DNA of 64,000 bases from Psychroserpens sp. Hel_I_66 (GCF_000799465.1 NZ_JUGU01000001.1:1984001-2048000); one strand, 5' to 3'. Counted from the first letter of the stretch, positions 7,608 through 17,016 are shown. Notes: generated by a model not told the origin, from the sequence alone. Translations and numbers: made by a program.

Positions 7608-9053
7608 ATGCGACTATTAAAAATTAGTATAATATTTATCCTAACATTGTCACTAACCAGTTGTTTTGAGGATAGAGATGACAATGTAATTGCTGCTAGT
7701 GAAATTAACGATTTTGTTTGGAAGGGTATGAACGCAGTCTATCTATATAAAGACGAAATCCCAGATTTAGCAAATGACCGTTTTTCAACAAATGAAGAAT
7801 ATGGTGCTTATCTTAACAGTTTTTCTGATCCTCAAGATTTGTTCAATTCTTTAATTTATATGCCAGAAACGGTAGATCGTTTTAGTAGGTTGATCCCAAA
7901 CTACATTGAATTTGAGCAGCAACTCGCAGGAACTTCAAAAAGTAACGGACTAGAATTCAACTTATATTTAGAACCAGGAAGTGATACCGAAGTTTTTGGA
8001 GTCATAAGATTAGTTCTCAACAACAGTGTAGCAAGTAGTTTAGGTTTACAACGTGGTCAAATCTTTGATGCAGTAAATGGAACACAATTAAACACAAGCA
8101 ACTTGAACAGTTTGCTAGGTCAAGATACATATACCTTAAATTTTGCAAACTATAATGATAATGGCACAACTGCAGTAGAAGACGATACCATTACCTCAAC
8201 TACAAATAGCCAATCTCTTACAAAAGAAGTTTATACTGAAAACCCAGTTCACTTAACATCCATAATTAATGTTGGAGGAGAAAATGTTGGTTATTTAGTT
8301 TACAATGGGTTTACCTCTAATTTTAATAGCCAACTTAACGATGCATTTGCGACTTTTCAAGCTAATACTGTACAGCATTTGGTTTTAGATTTAAGATATA
8401 ACCCTGGAGGATCTGTACTAACAGCCTCTTATTTAGGAAGTATGATTACAGGGCAATTTACTGGAGATGTGTATTCCAAACTTTTTTACAACAACAATTT
8501 GCAATCTAATAACCGAGATTTTCAGTTTGTTAATAATATTGATGGAAGCCCTATTAATAGTTTAAACTTAAATAAGGTTTACATTTTAACCACAAGTCGT
8601 TCTGCTTCAGCAAGTGAATTGGTTATTAACAGTTTAAATCCATATATTGAGGTTGTTCTAATAGGAGATATAACTACTGGTAAAACTCAAGCATCTTCCA
8701 CCATTTATGATTCTCCAGAATTATTCAATAAGGATGGTGTTAACCCAAATCACACTTATGCAATGCAACCTTTGATTGCAAACTCTGTAAATGTTAATGA
8801 AGCCTTAGTTCCTTCAACTGGATTAATTCCAGATATCACTTTAATTGAGTCTCCAAGAAACTTTGGAACATTAGGTGACATCAATGAACCACTTTTAGCT
8901 GCTGCCCTGGCAGATATAGAAGGTTTAGGTCGTTTTAGCAGACAAGAGATTGAATTTAGAGCAATAAAGTCTGATATTAATCTAAAACCTTTTGAAGAAG
9001 GCATGTATATAGACAATAGTGATCTAATCATAAATAGATTACAATTGAAATAA
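7608..9053 (+). CDS. S41-family (C-terminal processing) peptidase lipoprotein
   Basis: From ATG 7608 the product has 481 residues, with a lipoprotein signal ending LTSC (Cys19). A PDZ-like part lies near residues 130-190 and the S41 protease core follows, with VLDLRYNPGG, then SRSASASE (Ser332-Ser336) and the GK at Lys359, which fit the Ser/Lys dyad of CtpA/Tsp-type proteases. It is likely attached to the outer or inner membrane facing the periplasm or the outside and cleaves unknown protein substrates. An open frame upstream to TTG 7515 would bury the lipoprotein signal, so ATG 7608 is chosen. It is monocistronic, with a shared terminator downstream. Confidence 0.9.
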   Translation: MRLLKISIIFILTLSLTSCFEDRDDNVIAASEINDFVWKGMNAVYLYKDEIPDLANDRFSTNEEYGAYLNSFSDPQDLFNSLIYMPETVDRFSRLIPNYIEFEQQLAGTSKSNGLEFNLYLEPGSDTEVFGVIRLVLNNSVASSLGLQRGQIFDAVNGTQLNTSNLNSLLGQDTYTLNFANYNDNGTTAVEDDTITSTTNSQSLTKEVYTENPVHLTSIINVGGENVGYLVYNGFTSNFNSQLNDAFATFQANTVQHLVLDLRYNPGGSVLTASYLGSMITGQFTGDVYSKLFYNNNLQSNNRDFQFVNNIDGSPINSLNLNKVYILTTSRSASASELVINSLNPYIEVVLIGDITTGKTQASSTIYDSPELFNKDGVNPNHTYAMQPLIANSVNVNEALVPSTGLIPDITLIESPRNFGTLGDINEPLLAAALADIEGLGRFSRQEIEFRAIKSDINLKPFEEGMYIDNSDLIINRLQLK

Positions 9054-9070
9054 ATTTTCATCAAAAAATA

Positions 9071-9099
9071 AAAAAGTCACTCTTTTGAGTGGCTTTTTT
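9071..9099. terminator. Bidirectional terminator between S41 peptidase and TonB receptor
   Basis: AAAAAGTCACTC pairs with GAGTGGCTTTTT (one G-U pair) around a TTTT loop, with A-rich and T-rich arms giving U-tracts in both directions. It lies between two convergent genes and can end both. Confidence 0.8.
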
Positions 9100-9102
9100 A
9101 TG

Positions 9103-11031
9103 TTATAAACTTAGCGTAAATCCTATATTAATATTTCGTCCCTTAGTAGAATACCCAAATAATTCTCTAAATTCTTCATTTAAAATATTATTGATGTTGG
9201 CAAATAATGTCATTTTATTTTCAATGATTTGGTGGCTTATGTAAAAATCCAAAAGACTGTAAGATTCTAAAGTCACTATCTCATTAGCAAACGTTTCGGT
9301 ATTATAAAACGAATCATCACGATCATCATTAAATTGATAGCTTAAACTCATAAATGTTCTTTTTCCGCAGGTATAGTTTAATGTGGTATAGACTTTTATT
9401 TCTGGAATTCTAAGACTTAAATCCTCATCAACTTTCGTGTAGGTTGCGTTAGTTCTCAATTGTAAGGATTTTGTCAATTTAACATCTGCAACAAGTTCAA
9501 ACCCGCTAGCTGTAAACTCCTCTTCAATATTATTATACTGAAATTGGAAATCTCCCAAATCCTTAAAGTCAACAAAATTCTCCTCTAAACGATTAAAATA
9601 TACAACGCTTATGGTTGCTTTGTCTTTAACATTCAATTCTGCTCCAACTTCAAAGGTTCTGTTCTCTTCTGGTTGCAGATTTACATTTCCGAAGGAAGGT
9701 TCAAATAATTGATACAAAGAAGGCGCTATAAACGATGTGCTATAACTTGCCAACCCTTTGATATACCCGAAATTTATATCCTTTTTAAACGACGGATTCA
9801 AACTATACACCAAATGGCTGCCATATTCACTATGATTATTTAATCTCAAACCTGCGTTTAAATTAAGACCAAAACCAGATACGTAAACCGCATTTACGTA
9901 GGGATCAACTATTGTGAAATTACCATCTTGAGCATTAATATCCTGAGCAAAATCATTTTCACCAAACGGAATTGAATAGCTTTCGATTTCATTTTTTTGA
10001 GCATTAACACCCAAAACCGTGTAGAATTTATCATTAAAATTGTAACGGTTAAATAGATCTCCCACAAAACTACGTGACATAAATTGTGTTGGAAAACTAG
10101 ATTCTATCTCACGTTCAATGTTATTATAGGCAGCATTTAAAGTGATGCTTCCGTTTTTGTAAGTGTACTCTGGAGAGATCCCAATCCTGTATTGGTCTGT
10201 CATTGAAAAATTTTCGGCATCTACAAAGCCAAAACTGTCGTCGAATCCTGTTTTGAACTTATCAAAACTTCCGTAGGCATTAAATTTAAAAGCATCGGTA
10301 AATTGATACCCTAATTTTAAATAACCATTATGAGTATTAAATACATCTGCTTCTCCATCTTCAATAGCCGATAATCCATCTGTGTATTGATGCCCAAAAC
10401 TTGCCAAATAACTAAACTTGTTTAAACTTCCATTTATAGCAGCGCTGTTGTTAAAATGCTCAATTGCATAATTTTGGTCATCTTGAGATTGATTTGTACC
10501 CAAAGTACTACTCAAATTAACTGCTATCGCTTTTTTCGAAGCGCTCTTAAGCTTAATATTTATAACAGCAGTTGCAGCACCAGTGCCATAAAGTGTACTT
10601 GATGCACCTTTTAAAATCTCGATACTTTCTACTTGATCTGCATTGAGTAATCTCAAATCATAATCGTTTGCAATTTGGGAAGCATCGGTAACTGCAATCC
10701 CATCAATAAGCACTAAAACTTGTCGGTTTTTACCACCACGAATAAAATAACTCAGGTTTTGTCCTGCGTTACTTTTTGTACCGTTAATTTCAATACCCGC
10801 TGTATTGTTGATGATTTCTGCAATAGATTTTCCTTGCAGATTTTGAAGTTCCTTTTGGGTAATTTTGGTAATGACTTTACCAGAGTTTTCTCGTTTCAAA
10901 TTAAATCTAGAATCGGTAATTACGACCTCTTCTAATTGCTCTACTTTTAAAGAATCGGTTTGCTGTTGCGCAAAACCTAATGATGATATACTAGCAAGCA
11001 GTACACCAAAAATCATTGTTTTTGTGTTCAT
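9103..11031 (-). CDS. btuB: TonB-dependent vitamin B12 receptor (BtuB-like)
   Basis: The 642-residue outer-membrane receptor has a signal peptide (cut after about residue 21), a TonB box around EEVVITD (34-40), a plug domain (about 50-165, with RGGKNRQVLVLIDGI and VESIEILKGASSTLYGTGA), and a beta-barrel ending in a hydrophobic C-terminal strand (GFTLSL). The plug and length fit BtuB-type receptors. The strongest support for cobalamin is the riboswitch directly upstream on the same strand, plus the divergent ABC genes. It imports the ligand across the outer membrane with TonB energy. In the absence of cobalamin the riboswitch should allow expression; with it, expression falls. Confidence 0.9.
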   Translation of the reverse strand: MNTKTMIFGVLLASISSLGFAQQQTDSLKVEQLEEVVITDSRFNLKRENSGKVITKITQKELQNLQGKSIAEIINNTAGIEINGTKSNAGQNLSYFIRGGKNRQVLVLIDGIAVTDASQIANDYDLRLLNADQVESIEILKGASSTLYGTGAATAVINIKLKSASKKAIAVNLSSTLGTNQSQDDQNYAIEHFNNSAAINGSLNKFSYLASFGHQYTDGLSAIEDGEADVFNTHNGYLKLGYQFTDAFKFNAYGSFDKFKTGFDDSFGFVDAENFSMTDQYRIGISPEYTYKNGSITLNAAYNNIEREIESSFPTQFMSRSFVGDLFNRYNFNDKFYTVLGVNAQKNEIESYSIPFGENDFAQDINAQDGNFTIVDPYVNAVYVSGFGLNLNAGLRLNNHSEYGSHLVYSLNPSFKKDINFGYIKGLASYSTSFIAPSLYQLFEPSFGNVNLQPEENRTFEVGAELNVKDKATISVVYFNRLEENFVDFKDLGDFQFQYNNIEEEFTASGFELVADVKLTKSLQLRTNATYTKVDEDLSLRIPEIKVYTTLNYTCGKRTFMSLSYQFNDDRDDSFYNTETFANEIVTLESYSLLDFYISHQIIENKMTLFANINNILNEEFRELFGYSTKGRNINIGFTLSL

Positions 11032-11112
11032 TTTAATGTCTAATGACTCGGAATCGCATGGATGATCATACGTAAACTTCTATCCCGAAAGTTTAACTTA
11101 TTTGTTTGAATT

Positions 11113-11260
11113 TGGCAGGTCTCCTGACTTGCGTCTTGTTATTTGTCTTCCCAGAAAAATTTCCAGTGACTTGAAGGTAATAACAAGCTTTATAGCTCAC
11201 AGTTGCGGGAACAGTTCTGGAATTGAAAATTAATTTCTCACCAGATTCCCTTTTAATCGA
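11113..11260 (-). ncRNA. Cobalamin (B12) riboswitch
   Basis: Read on the minus strand, the region carries the ordered hallmarks of the cobalamin aptamer: AAAGGGAATCTGGTGAGAAA, then GTTCCCGCAACTGTGAGC, then GTCACTGG, GGGAAGAC, and finally the B12-box-like GTCAGGAGACCTGCC. It lies 80 bases ahead of the btuB start. A short inverted repeat TAAACTT/AAGTTTA (11073-11095) between aptamer and gene could be part of the expression platform. A possible promoter for this RNA is TAGGTTTG on the minus strand at 11329-11336. The ABC transport genes on the plus strand lie outside the RNA and have no visible riboswitch of their own. Confidence 0.95.
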
Positions 11261-11394
11261 CTTTATCGTTATCCTGAAGTTATTTCAGAATTTCATCACA
11301 AATTTTAATAAGTGATCGGCGACGAAGTCAAACCTAAATTCGCTGCGAAAGTAAACATTTTGTTTAATGTTTCATTCAAAACTTTAAATAATAT

Positions 11395-11402
11395 TACTTT
11401 TG
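11395..11402 (+). promoter_or_regulatory. Likely -7 promoter element of the btuF-btuC-btuD operon
   Basis: TACTTTTG fits the TAnnTTTG consensus and lies 20 bases before the TTG codon at 11423. The -33 TTG is not clear. It supports a short leader and the downstream start choice for the binding protein. Confidence 0.4.
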
Positions 11403-11422
11403 GATTATTAAATCTCAAAACA

Positions 11423-12583
11423 TTGAAATACGTATCCCTAATAATTGTTGCACTAATTTTATTTTCTTGTAAAGAAGAGAAAGGAATCATTAGCGAATTG
11501 CCAAAAACCGAAAAGCAAACTGGACTAATCTACGCTAAAGGATTTCAAGTGGAGAGTGCAGGAAACCATAAAATATTGACCATAAATAGCCCATGGCCTA
11601 AAAGCGAAAATACATTTAAGTATGTTTTGATTTCTGCGGAAGAAGCTGCGAAAACGACATTTATGAGAGATCAATATGATGGCATCATCATCACGCCAAT
11701 TAAAAAAATAGTCGTAACCTCAACAACTCACGTTCCTGCATTAGAGCTTTTAAATGTTGAAAAAACATTAACAGGGTTCCCTGGCACAGATTATGTTTCT
11801 TCGGAAAAAACAAGAGCTAGGATTGATAATGGAAACGTTAGAGAACTCGGTAAAAACGAAGGCATCAACACCGAAGTGCTTTTAGAACTGAGACCTGATG
11901 TAGTAGTAGCTTTTGGAGTAGATGGTACAAATAAGAGTATGGAAACCATCCAAAAAGCTAGAATTCCAGTAATTTACAATGGTGATTGGGTTGAAAAGAC
12001 ACCATTGGCAAAAGCTGAATGGATCAAGTTCTTTGGATTACTATATAACAAGGAAAAAGAAGCAGATTCTATTTTCAGGGAAATTGAAACCGATTATCTA
12101 GAAGCTAAAAAAATAGCCTTAGACGCGACTACAAAACCAACTATTTTATGCGGAGCGATGTATAAGGATATTTGGTATTTGCCAAATGGCACAAGCCCAG
12201 AAGCTCAATTTCTTGCAGATGCCAATACCAACTATTTATGGAGCGAAACCACAGGAAGCGGGAGTTTATCACTTAGCTTCGAAGCTGTATTCGAAAAAGC
12301 AAAAGATGCCGATTTATGGTTAAGTCCGTCGTATTATTCAAGTTACGAAGCCTTAGAAACATCAAATTCCCACTATACCCAGTTTGGTGCATTTCAGAAT
12401 AAAAACATTTTTACGTTTTCTAATACTACTGGAAAAACCGGTGGAGTTACGTATTATGAGTTGGGTATGGCGAGACCAGATTTGGTACTCAAGGATATGA
12501 TTAAAATTTGCCACCCAGAATTATTACAGGATTATGAGACGACTTTTTTCAAACCTTTAAAATTAACTGATACAACAGACTGA
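11423..12583 (+). CDS. Cobalamin/iron-complex ABC transporter binding lipoprotein (BtuF-like)
   Basis: With a TTG start at 11423 the product has 386 residues and begins with a lipoprotein signal ending ILFSC (Cys16). The body is a periplasmic-binding protein of the FepB/BtuF type, with the VTSTTHVPALELL and LLELRPDVVVAFG strands and a closing ARPDLVLKDMI helix. It should bind the ligand delivered by the TonB receptor and hand it to the permease at 12604. An open frame to GTG 11312 would put about 37 odd residues before the signal, so the TTG is preferred. Neighbouring B12 riboswitch and receptor point to cobalamin, but siderophore use cannot be excluded from the gene alone. Confidence 0.82.
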   Translation: MKYVSLIIVALILFSCKEEKGIISELPKTEKQTGLIYAKGFQVESAGNHKILTINSPWPKSENTFKYVLISAEEAAKTTFMRDQYDGIIITPIKKIVVTSTTHVPALELLNVEKTLTGFPGTDYVSSEKTRARIDNGNVRELGKNEGINTEVLLELRPDVVVAFGVDGTNKSMETIQKARIPVIYNGDWVEKTPLAKAEWIKFFGLLYNKEKEADSIFREIETDYLEAKKIALDATTKPTILCGAMYKDIWYLPNGTSPEAQFLADANTNYLWSETTGSGSLSLSFEAVFEKAKDADLWLSPSYYSSYEALETSNSHYTQFGAFQNKNIFTFSNTTGKTGGVTYYELGMARPDLVLKDMIKICHPELLQDYETTFFKPLKLTDTTD

Positions 12584-12603
12584 TGAGAATGACAAAAAAA
12601 TAA

Positions 12604-13626
12604 ATGAAAACCCAGCACACATATGCGTTCATTATCTTAGCAATAGTCTTGTTGCTCTGCTTTGTTGTGAATATTAGTTTAGGCTCTGTGAGTATTCCAA
12701 TTTCCGAAGTATTTCAAAGTATTTTAGGGCAATCGAGTAATGAATCCTGGCAATATATCATTCAAGATTATCGCCTCCCAAAAGCGTTTACTGCAATTTT
12801 GGTTGGTTCGGGTTTGGGTATTTCAGGATTATTGATGCAAACCTTATTTAGAAATCCATTGGCTGGACCTTTTGTTTTAGGGATTAGCTCTGGCGCAAGT
12901 TTAGGTGTAGCATTGGTTATTTTAGGATCTGGGTTGTTTGGAGGTGTTTTTACCGGTTTTCTTATTTCAAAATGGAGCATTGTCATTGCTGCAAGTTTAG
13001 GTAGTTTTTTGGTGTTGTTGGCAGTATTACTGGTTTCCTCCAAAGTGAGGGACACGATGGCAATTTTAATTATAGGACTCATGTTTGGGAGTATAACCGC
13101 AGCAATAGTGAGTGTTCTTTCCTATTTTAGTTCTGCGGAACAATTGCAACAATACATATTTTGGGGTTTTGGAAGTTTAGGTAATCTCTCGTGGAATGAA
13201 TTGTTTATTTTCTTTATTATTTATGGCTTCGGAATGTTGTTAGCCATCTCTTCAATAAAAGCCCTGAACACCTTTTTACTTGGAGAGAACTATGCCAGAA
13301 GTTTAGGTTTAAATGTAAAGACCAGCAGATTTATCATCATTATCGCAACGAGTTTATTAGCAGGAACAATTACTGCATTTGCTGGACCCATTGCGTTTAT
13401 TGGTTTGGCCATTCCGCATATGACACGACAAATTTTTAATACTTCAAATCATAAAACATTATTACCGGCGGTATTTTTATTTGGTGCTATTATCATGCTA
13501 ATTTGTGATAGTATTGCGCAATTACCAACTAGCGATTACACATTACCAATCAATGCAATTACCTCTTTAATTGGTGCTCCTGTGGTGGTTTGGTTGTTGG
13601 TTAGGCAACGTAAAATGGTGTTTTGA
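12604..13626 (+). CDS. FecCD/BtuC-type ABC permease
   Basis: The 340-residue protein has about nine or ten membrane helices and the family motifs YRLPKAFTAILVGSGLGISG near the start, NPLAGPFVLGISSGAS, and the late GPIAFIGLAIPHMTR segment which contacts the ATPase. This is the FecCD family, used for B12 and iron-siderophore import across the inner membrane. It follows the binding protein by 20 bases and precedes the ATPase, so the three genes make one transporter. Context favours cobalamin. Confidence 0.92.
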   Translation: MKTQHTYAFIILAIVLLLCFVVNISLGSVSIPISEVFQSILGQSSNESWQYIIQDYRLPKAFTAILVGSGLGISGLLMQTLFRNPLAGPFVLGISSGASLGVALVILGSGLFGGVFTGFLISKWSIVIAASLGSFLVLLAVLLVSSKVRDTMAILIIGLMFGSITAAIVSVLSYFSSAEQLQQYIFWGFGSLGNLSWNELFIFFIIYGFGMLLAISSIKALNTFLLGENYARSLGLNVKTSRFIIIIATSLLAGTITAFAGPIAFIGLAIPHMTRQIFNTSNHKTLLPAVFLFGAIIMLICDSIAQLPTSDYTLPINAITSLIGAPVVVWLLVRQRKMVF

Positions 13627-13629
13627 CTT

Positions 13630-13655
13630 GAAGACAGAAGACAGAAGACAGAAGA
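13630..13655 (+). repeat. Heptanucleotide repeat GAAGACA, about 3.7 units
   Basis: Three perfect GAAGACA units plus a partial fourth fill most of the 42-base space between the permease stop and the TTG start of the ATPase gene. Copy number changes here would shift the distance between the two cistrons. Confidence 0.8.
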
Positions 13656-13668
13656 TAAATAAATATTT

Positions 13669-14463
13669 TTGAAAATAAAACGCAAACATATCATCCTTAA
13701 AACAAAAGACCTTTCCATTGGTTATCAAACCAAGAAAGGGGATTCTGTGGTGGCAAACCATATCAATCTCAATCTTAAAAAAGGGGAACTGATTGGTCTT
13801 GTTGGAGCCAACGGGATTGGTAAATCCACTTTTTTGAGAACGCTTTCTACTAATCAAAAGCCTTTGAGTGGCGTGATTGAAATTAATGATATTCTGTTAG
13901 AACACTATTCTTCTCAAGATTTAGCAAAAACGATGAGTTTGGTTTTGACCGAGCAACTCATGTCAAAAAACCTGTCGGTTTTTGAGTTGGTGGCTTTAGG
14001 TCGTCAGCCTTATACAAACTGGGTTGGCAATTTATCTGAAGACGATATTTCCGAAGTAAAAAAAGCAATTGAATTGACTAATATCACAAACTTAAGTGAC
14101 CGCAAATGCTATGAACTTAGTGACGGACAATTTCAAAAAGCAATGATTGCACGTGCACTTGCTCAAGATACAGATTTAATTATTCTGGACGAGCCTACAA
14201 CGCATTTAGACATGTACCACAAAGCTTATATTTTGAAATTGCTTCAAAAATTAGCAAAAGAAACCCATAAAACGATTCTGTTTTCGTCACATGAAATCGA
14301 TTTGGCAATCCAACTTTGCGACACTATGATTGTGATGACTCGTGATAAGGTGGTTTCAGATTCGCCATGTCGTTTGATTGAGCAGGGTGTTTTTGAGACC
14401 TTATTCCCAAAAGATTTGATTGGTTTTGATAAAAATACTGGGAGTTTTCGGGTTGAAAAATAA
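13669..14463 (+). CDS. ABC transporter ATP-binding protein (BtuD/FepC-like)
   Basis: The 264-residue ATPase has Walker A GANGIGKST (about 45-53), signature LSDGQFQKAMIARAL, Walker B LIILDEPTTHLD and an intact H-loop FSSHE. It energises the permease at 12604. The signature has Asp in place of the usual third-position Gly (LSDGQ), which occurs in this family. The start is TTG 13669, since no ATG lies before the first beta strand. It is the last gene of the btuF-btuC-btuD-like operon. Confidence 0.92.
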   Translation: MKIKRKHIILKTKDLSIGYQTKKGDSVVANHINLNLKKGELIGLVGANGIGKSTFLRTLSTNQKPLSGVIEINDILLEHYSSQDLAKTMSLVLTEQLMSKNLSVFELVALGRQPYTNWVGNLSEDDISEVKKAIELTNITNLSDRKCYELSDGQFQKAMIARALAQDTDLIILDEPTTHLDMYHKAYILKLLQKLAKETHKTILFSSHEIDLAIQLCDTMIVMTRDKVVSDSPCRLIEQGVFETLFPKDLIGFDKNTGSFRVEK

Positions 14464-14536
14464 GTCAACAGTTTACAGTATTCAGCCTTTTGTCTTCAAA
14501 CCTTTTAATTATATTTGGTAAATTTCTATTTTCTTT

Positions 14537-15925
14537 ATGACCGACAATCTCATTCTCATTTTAGCCATTATTATTTCTGCAGCAATTGGAGCGTATATTG
14601 GTATGCTTTTTATTAAGCTGAAAAGTAAAAGTGAACAGAGCACTCTGGAAGAACGTAATTCTAATTTGGCGCAACAATTGGAAGAGATGAGATCATCCCA
14701 CCAATCTGAAAACGAGAAACAAGACTCCTATTTTAGATCGAAATTGGAAGAACTCACCCAAACCATCTCAAAAATAGAACAAGATCGTGAAGCCATTAGA
14801 AGAGAAAAGGATTTTCTAAATACTGAATTGGCGCGTCGCAATACAGAGTACGATAATCTTGAGAAATTAAATGAAAAGCGTGACGCAGAAATAGAAATTC
14901 GTCAAGCACAACTAAGAAAAGACTTCGAGCTTTTAGCGACAAAGATTCTTGATGAAAAATCTGAGAAGTTTACGCTTCAGAACAAAGAAAACATAAAGAA
15001 CATATTAAATCCCTTGCAGGAGAAAATTCAAATCTTTGAAAAAAAGGTGGATGATACCCAAAAGGAAAGCATTAGCATGCACTCGGCTTTAAAACAACAA
15101 TTGTTGGGACTAAAAGAGCTCAACCAACAAATGACCATTGAAGCTACCAACTTGACAAAAGCGCTCAAGGGCGATAGTAAAATGCAAGGTAACTGGGGAG
15201 AATTGGTACTAGAACGTGTTTTAGAAAAATCTGGGTTGGAGAAAGACCGAGAGTATTTTGTACAACAGAGTTTTCAGTTAGCAGATGGTTCCCGTGTCTT
15301 GCCAGATGTTGTTTTACATCTCCCAAATAACAAAAAAATGATTATTGACAGTAAAGTGTCATTAACAGATTATGAACGTTTTGTAAATGCTGAAGATGAA
15401 CAACGTCCTTTATTTTTAAGAGCTCATATCAATTCTATTCGTAAGCATGTAGATCAATTATCTGACAAAAACTATCAAGATTTGTACGATATAGAATCGC
15501 CTGATTTTGTGTTATTATTTATACCTATTGAACCTGCTTTTGCCATTGCTATCAACGAAGACAATTCATTATATAACAAAGCTTTCGAGAAGAACATCGT
15601 CATCGTTACGCCATCAACATTATTAGCTACGTTGCGTACAATAGACACGATGTGGAATAACGAAAAACAACAACGTAATGCTATAGAAATTGCACGACAG
15701 GCTGGAGCTCTTTATGATAAGTTTGAAGGTTTGGTTAAAGATTTAACTGGTGTTGGTAAAAAGATTGATGATGCTAAAAAAGATTATTCATCTGCTATGA
15801 ACAAACTTGTTGAAGGTAGAGGTAATTTAATTACGAGTGTTGAGAAACTTAAAAAAATGGGAGCGAAAGCTAAAAAAGCTTTACCCGAAAAAATACTCAA
15901 ACGCGCTCACGATGATGAGGAATAA
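14537..15925 (+). CDS. rmuC: DNA recombination protein RmuC
   Basis: The protein has 462 residues: an N-terminal membrane helix (about 3-27), a long coiled coil (about 35-200) and then the conserved RmuC core with GNWGELVLERVLEKSGL, the RVLPDVVLHLPNNKKMIIDSK nuclease-like segment and TLLATLRTIDTMW. RmuC limits certain recombination events at inverted repeats in E. coli; its biochemistry is not settled, although the core resembles the PD-(D/E)XK nuclease fold. Length and order match the family. It is probably expressed alone. Confidence 0.95.
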   Translation: MTDNLILILAIIISAAIGAYIGMLFIKLKSKSEQSTLEERNSNLAQQLEEMRSSHQSENEKQDSYFRSKLEELTQTISKIEQDREAIRREKDFLNTELARRNTEYDNLEKLNEKRDAEIEIRQAQLRKDFELLATKILDEKSEKFTLQNKENIKNILNPLQEKIQIFEKKVDDTQKESISMHSALKQQLLGLKELNQQMTIEATNLTKALKGDSKMQGNWGELVLERVLEKSGLEKDREYFVQQSFQLADGSRVLPDVVLHLPNNKKMIIDSKVSLTDYERFVNAEDEQRPLFLRAHINSIRKHVDQLSDKNYQDLYDIESPDFVLLFIPIEPAFAIAINEDNSLYNKAFEKNIVIVTPSTLLATLRTIDTMWNNEKQQRNAIEIARQAGALYDKFEGLVKDLTGVGKKIDDAKKDYSSAMNKLVEGRGNLITSVEKLKKMGAKAKKALPEKILKRAHDDEE

Positions 15926-15994
15926 TTGCAACTGTCAAGCTTTTACATCATTCAAAAAGGGAAATAATAAACATGTTTAAAATTTAAAAACATT

Positions 15995-16360
15995 ATGAAA
16001 AAAATATTGAGTTTCGTTATTGTTGGGGTTATTGCTTTACTAGCCATTTATTATGCTGTGATTTATTTTGTGCCCTACAGTGAGGGGTATCGCTCTGGAG
16101 AACTCATAAAATTTAGTAATAAAGGGGTTCTTGTCAAAACTTGGGAAGGTGAAATTAGTCAGGGGATTTCTGGTGCACAGATTTTCTCTTTTTCGGTTTT
16201 GGATCAAGATCAACAGGTTATTGAAGACTTAAAGAGTTTTCAAGGTGAGTATGTGAAATTGACCTATACTGAACGTTTTGGGACTTTTTTCTGGCTTGGA
16301 GATTCTAAATATTTTGTCACTAAAGTAGATAAGGAATCTTCTCCTCATTTTAGAAAATAA
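15995..16360 (+). CDS. Small membrane-anchored protein of unknown function
   Basis: The 121-residue protein has one N-terminal membrane helix (about 5-26) and a small beta-rich domain outside the membrane (SEGYRSGELIKFSNKGVLVKTWEGEI ... in two blocks). Relatives in Flavobacteriaceae are sometimes named 6-phosphogluconate dehydrogenase, but the protein is far too small and has no Rossmann fold, so that name is not supported. It starts 69 bases after rmuC and is followed by the thioesterase gene after 4 bases, so these last two probably share a transcript. Confidence 0.75.
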   Translation: MKKILSFVIVGVIALLAIYYAVIYFVPYSEGYRSGELIKFSNKGVLVKTWEGEISQGISGAQIFSFSVLDQDQQVIEDLKSFQGEYVKLTYTERFGTFFWLGDSKYFVTKVDKESSPHFRK

Positions 16361-16364
16361 GATT

Positions 16365-16913
16365 ATGACTTATAAAACGATTGACTCTTCCAGAATTACT
16401 ATTTCAGAATTAATGCAACCGCAACACTCCAATTTTGGCGGTAAAATCCATGGTGGTTATATCTTAAATTTGATGGATCAAATTGCATTTGCTTGTGCAT
16501 CAAAACATTCTAAAACGTACTGTGTGACTGCTTCTGTTGATACGGTTGATTTTTTGAGTCCTATTGAAATTGGAGAACTTGTTACCATGAAAGCTTCTGT
16601 AAACTATGTTGGTCGAACCTCTATGGTGGTAGGTATTCGTGTTGAAGCTGAAAACATACAAACTGGAAAAGTGAAGCATTGCAATTCTTCATATTTTACA
16701 ATGGTAGCAAAAGATGACAATGGCAATTCCACAGAAGTCCCTGGATTAATTGTTAATGATAAAACGGAAGTCAAACGCTTTTTAAAAGCAATTAAACGAA
16801 TGGATACCAAACATTCCCGAAAAATAGAATTTGATCGTGCTGACTTTTCCCATATTGATTATTTGGATGATTTGAGTAAGTATCGGGTTAAAATAGAACT
16901 TCCTGAACAATGA
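16365..16913 (+). CDS. Acyl-CoA thioesterase (hotdog fold, YciA/ACOT-like)
   Basis: The 182 residues form a single hotdog domain with the motif MQPQHSNFGGKIHGGYILNLMDQIA (given here in two parts: active-site HSNFGGKIHGG and helix ILNLMDQIAF), followed by the VDFLSPIEIGELV strand pair. This is the acyl-CoA hydrolase family acting on fatty acyl-CoA in the cytosol. The protein has about 40 extra residues after the domain. Chain-length preference cannot be read from the sequence. Confidence 0.88.
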   Translation: MTYKTIDSSRITISELMQPQHSNFGGKIHGGYILNLMDQIAFACASKHSKTYCVTASVDTVDFLSPIEIGELVTMKASVNYVGRTSMVVGIRVEAENIQTGKVKHCNSSYFTMVAKDDNGNSTEVPGLIVNDKTEVKRFLKAIKRMDTKHSRKIEFDRADFSHIDYLDDLSKYRVKIELPEQ

Positions 16914-16995
16914 TTTTTACCACTCTCCACTAAAAAAAACTTTTTATTTGGATAGGATTTGAGTTATAAAATTTCCGAAGATAGAAAAAACAAAA

Positions 16996-17016
16996 AGCCA
17001 TCATAAAATGATGGCT
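16996..17016 (-). terminator. Terminator of the T9SS cargo gene at 17040
   Basis: AGCCATCAT pairs with ATGATGGCT over a three-base loop. On the minus strand it is followed by TTTTTG and more T residues, just after the stop of the gene at 17040. Confidence 0.8.

Noticed and set aside
11312..11422. GTG start adding about 37 residues to the BtuF-like protein
   Set aside because: The extension precedes the lipoprotein signal and overlaps a likely -7 box; TTG 11423 gives a proper lipobox.
13630..13655. CRISPR-like repeat
   Set aside because: The units are seven bases with no spacers, so it is a simple tandem repeat.
15995..16360. 6-phosphogluconate dehydrogenase label used for relatives of this small protein
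   Set aside because: At 121 residues with a membrane helix and no NAD-binding fold it cannot be that enzyme.
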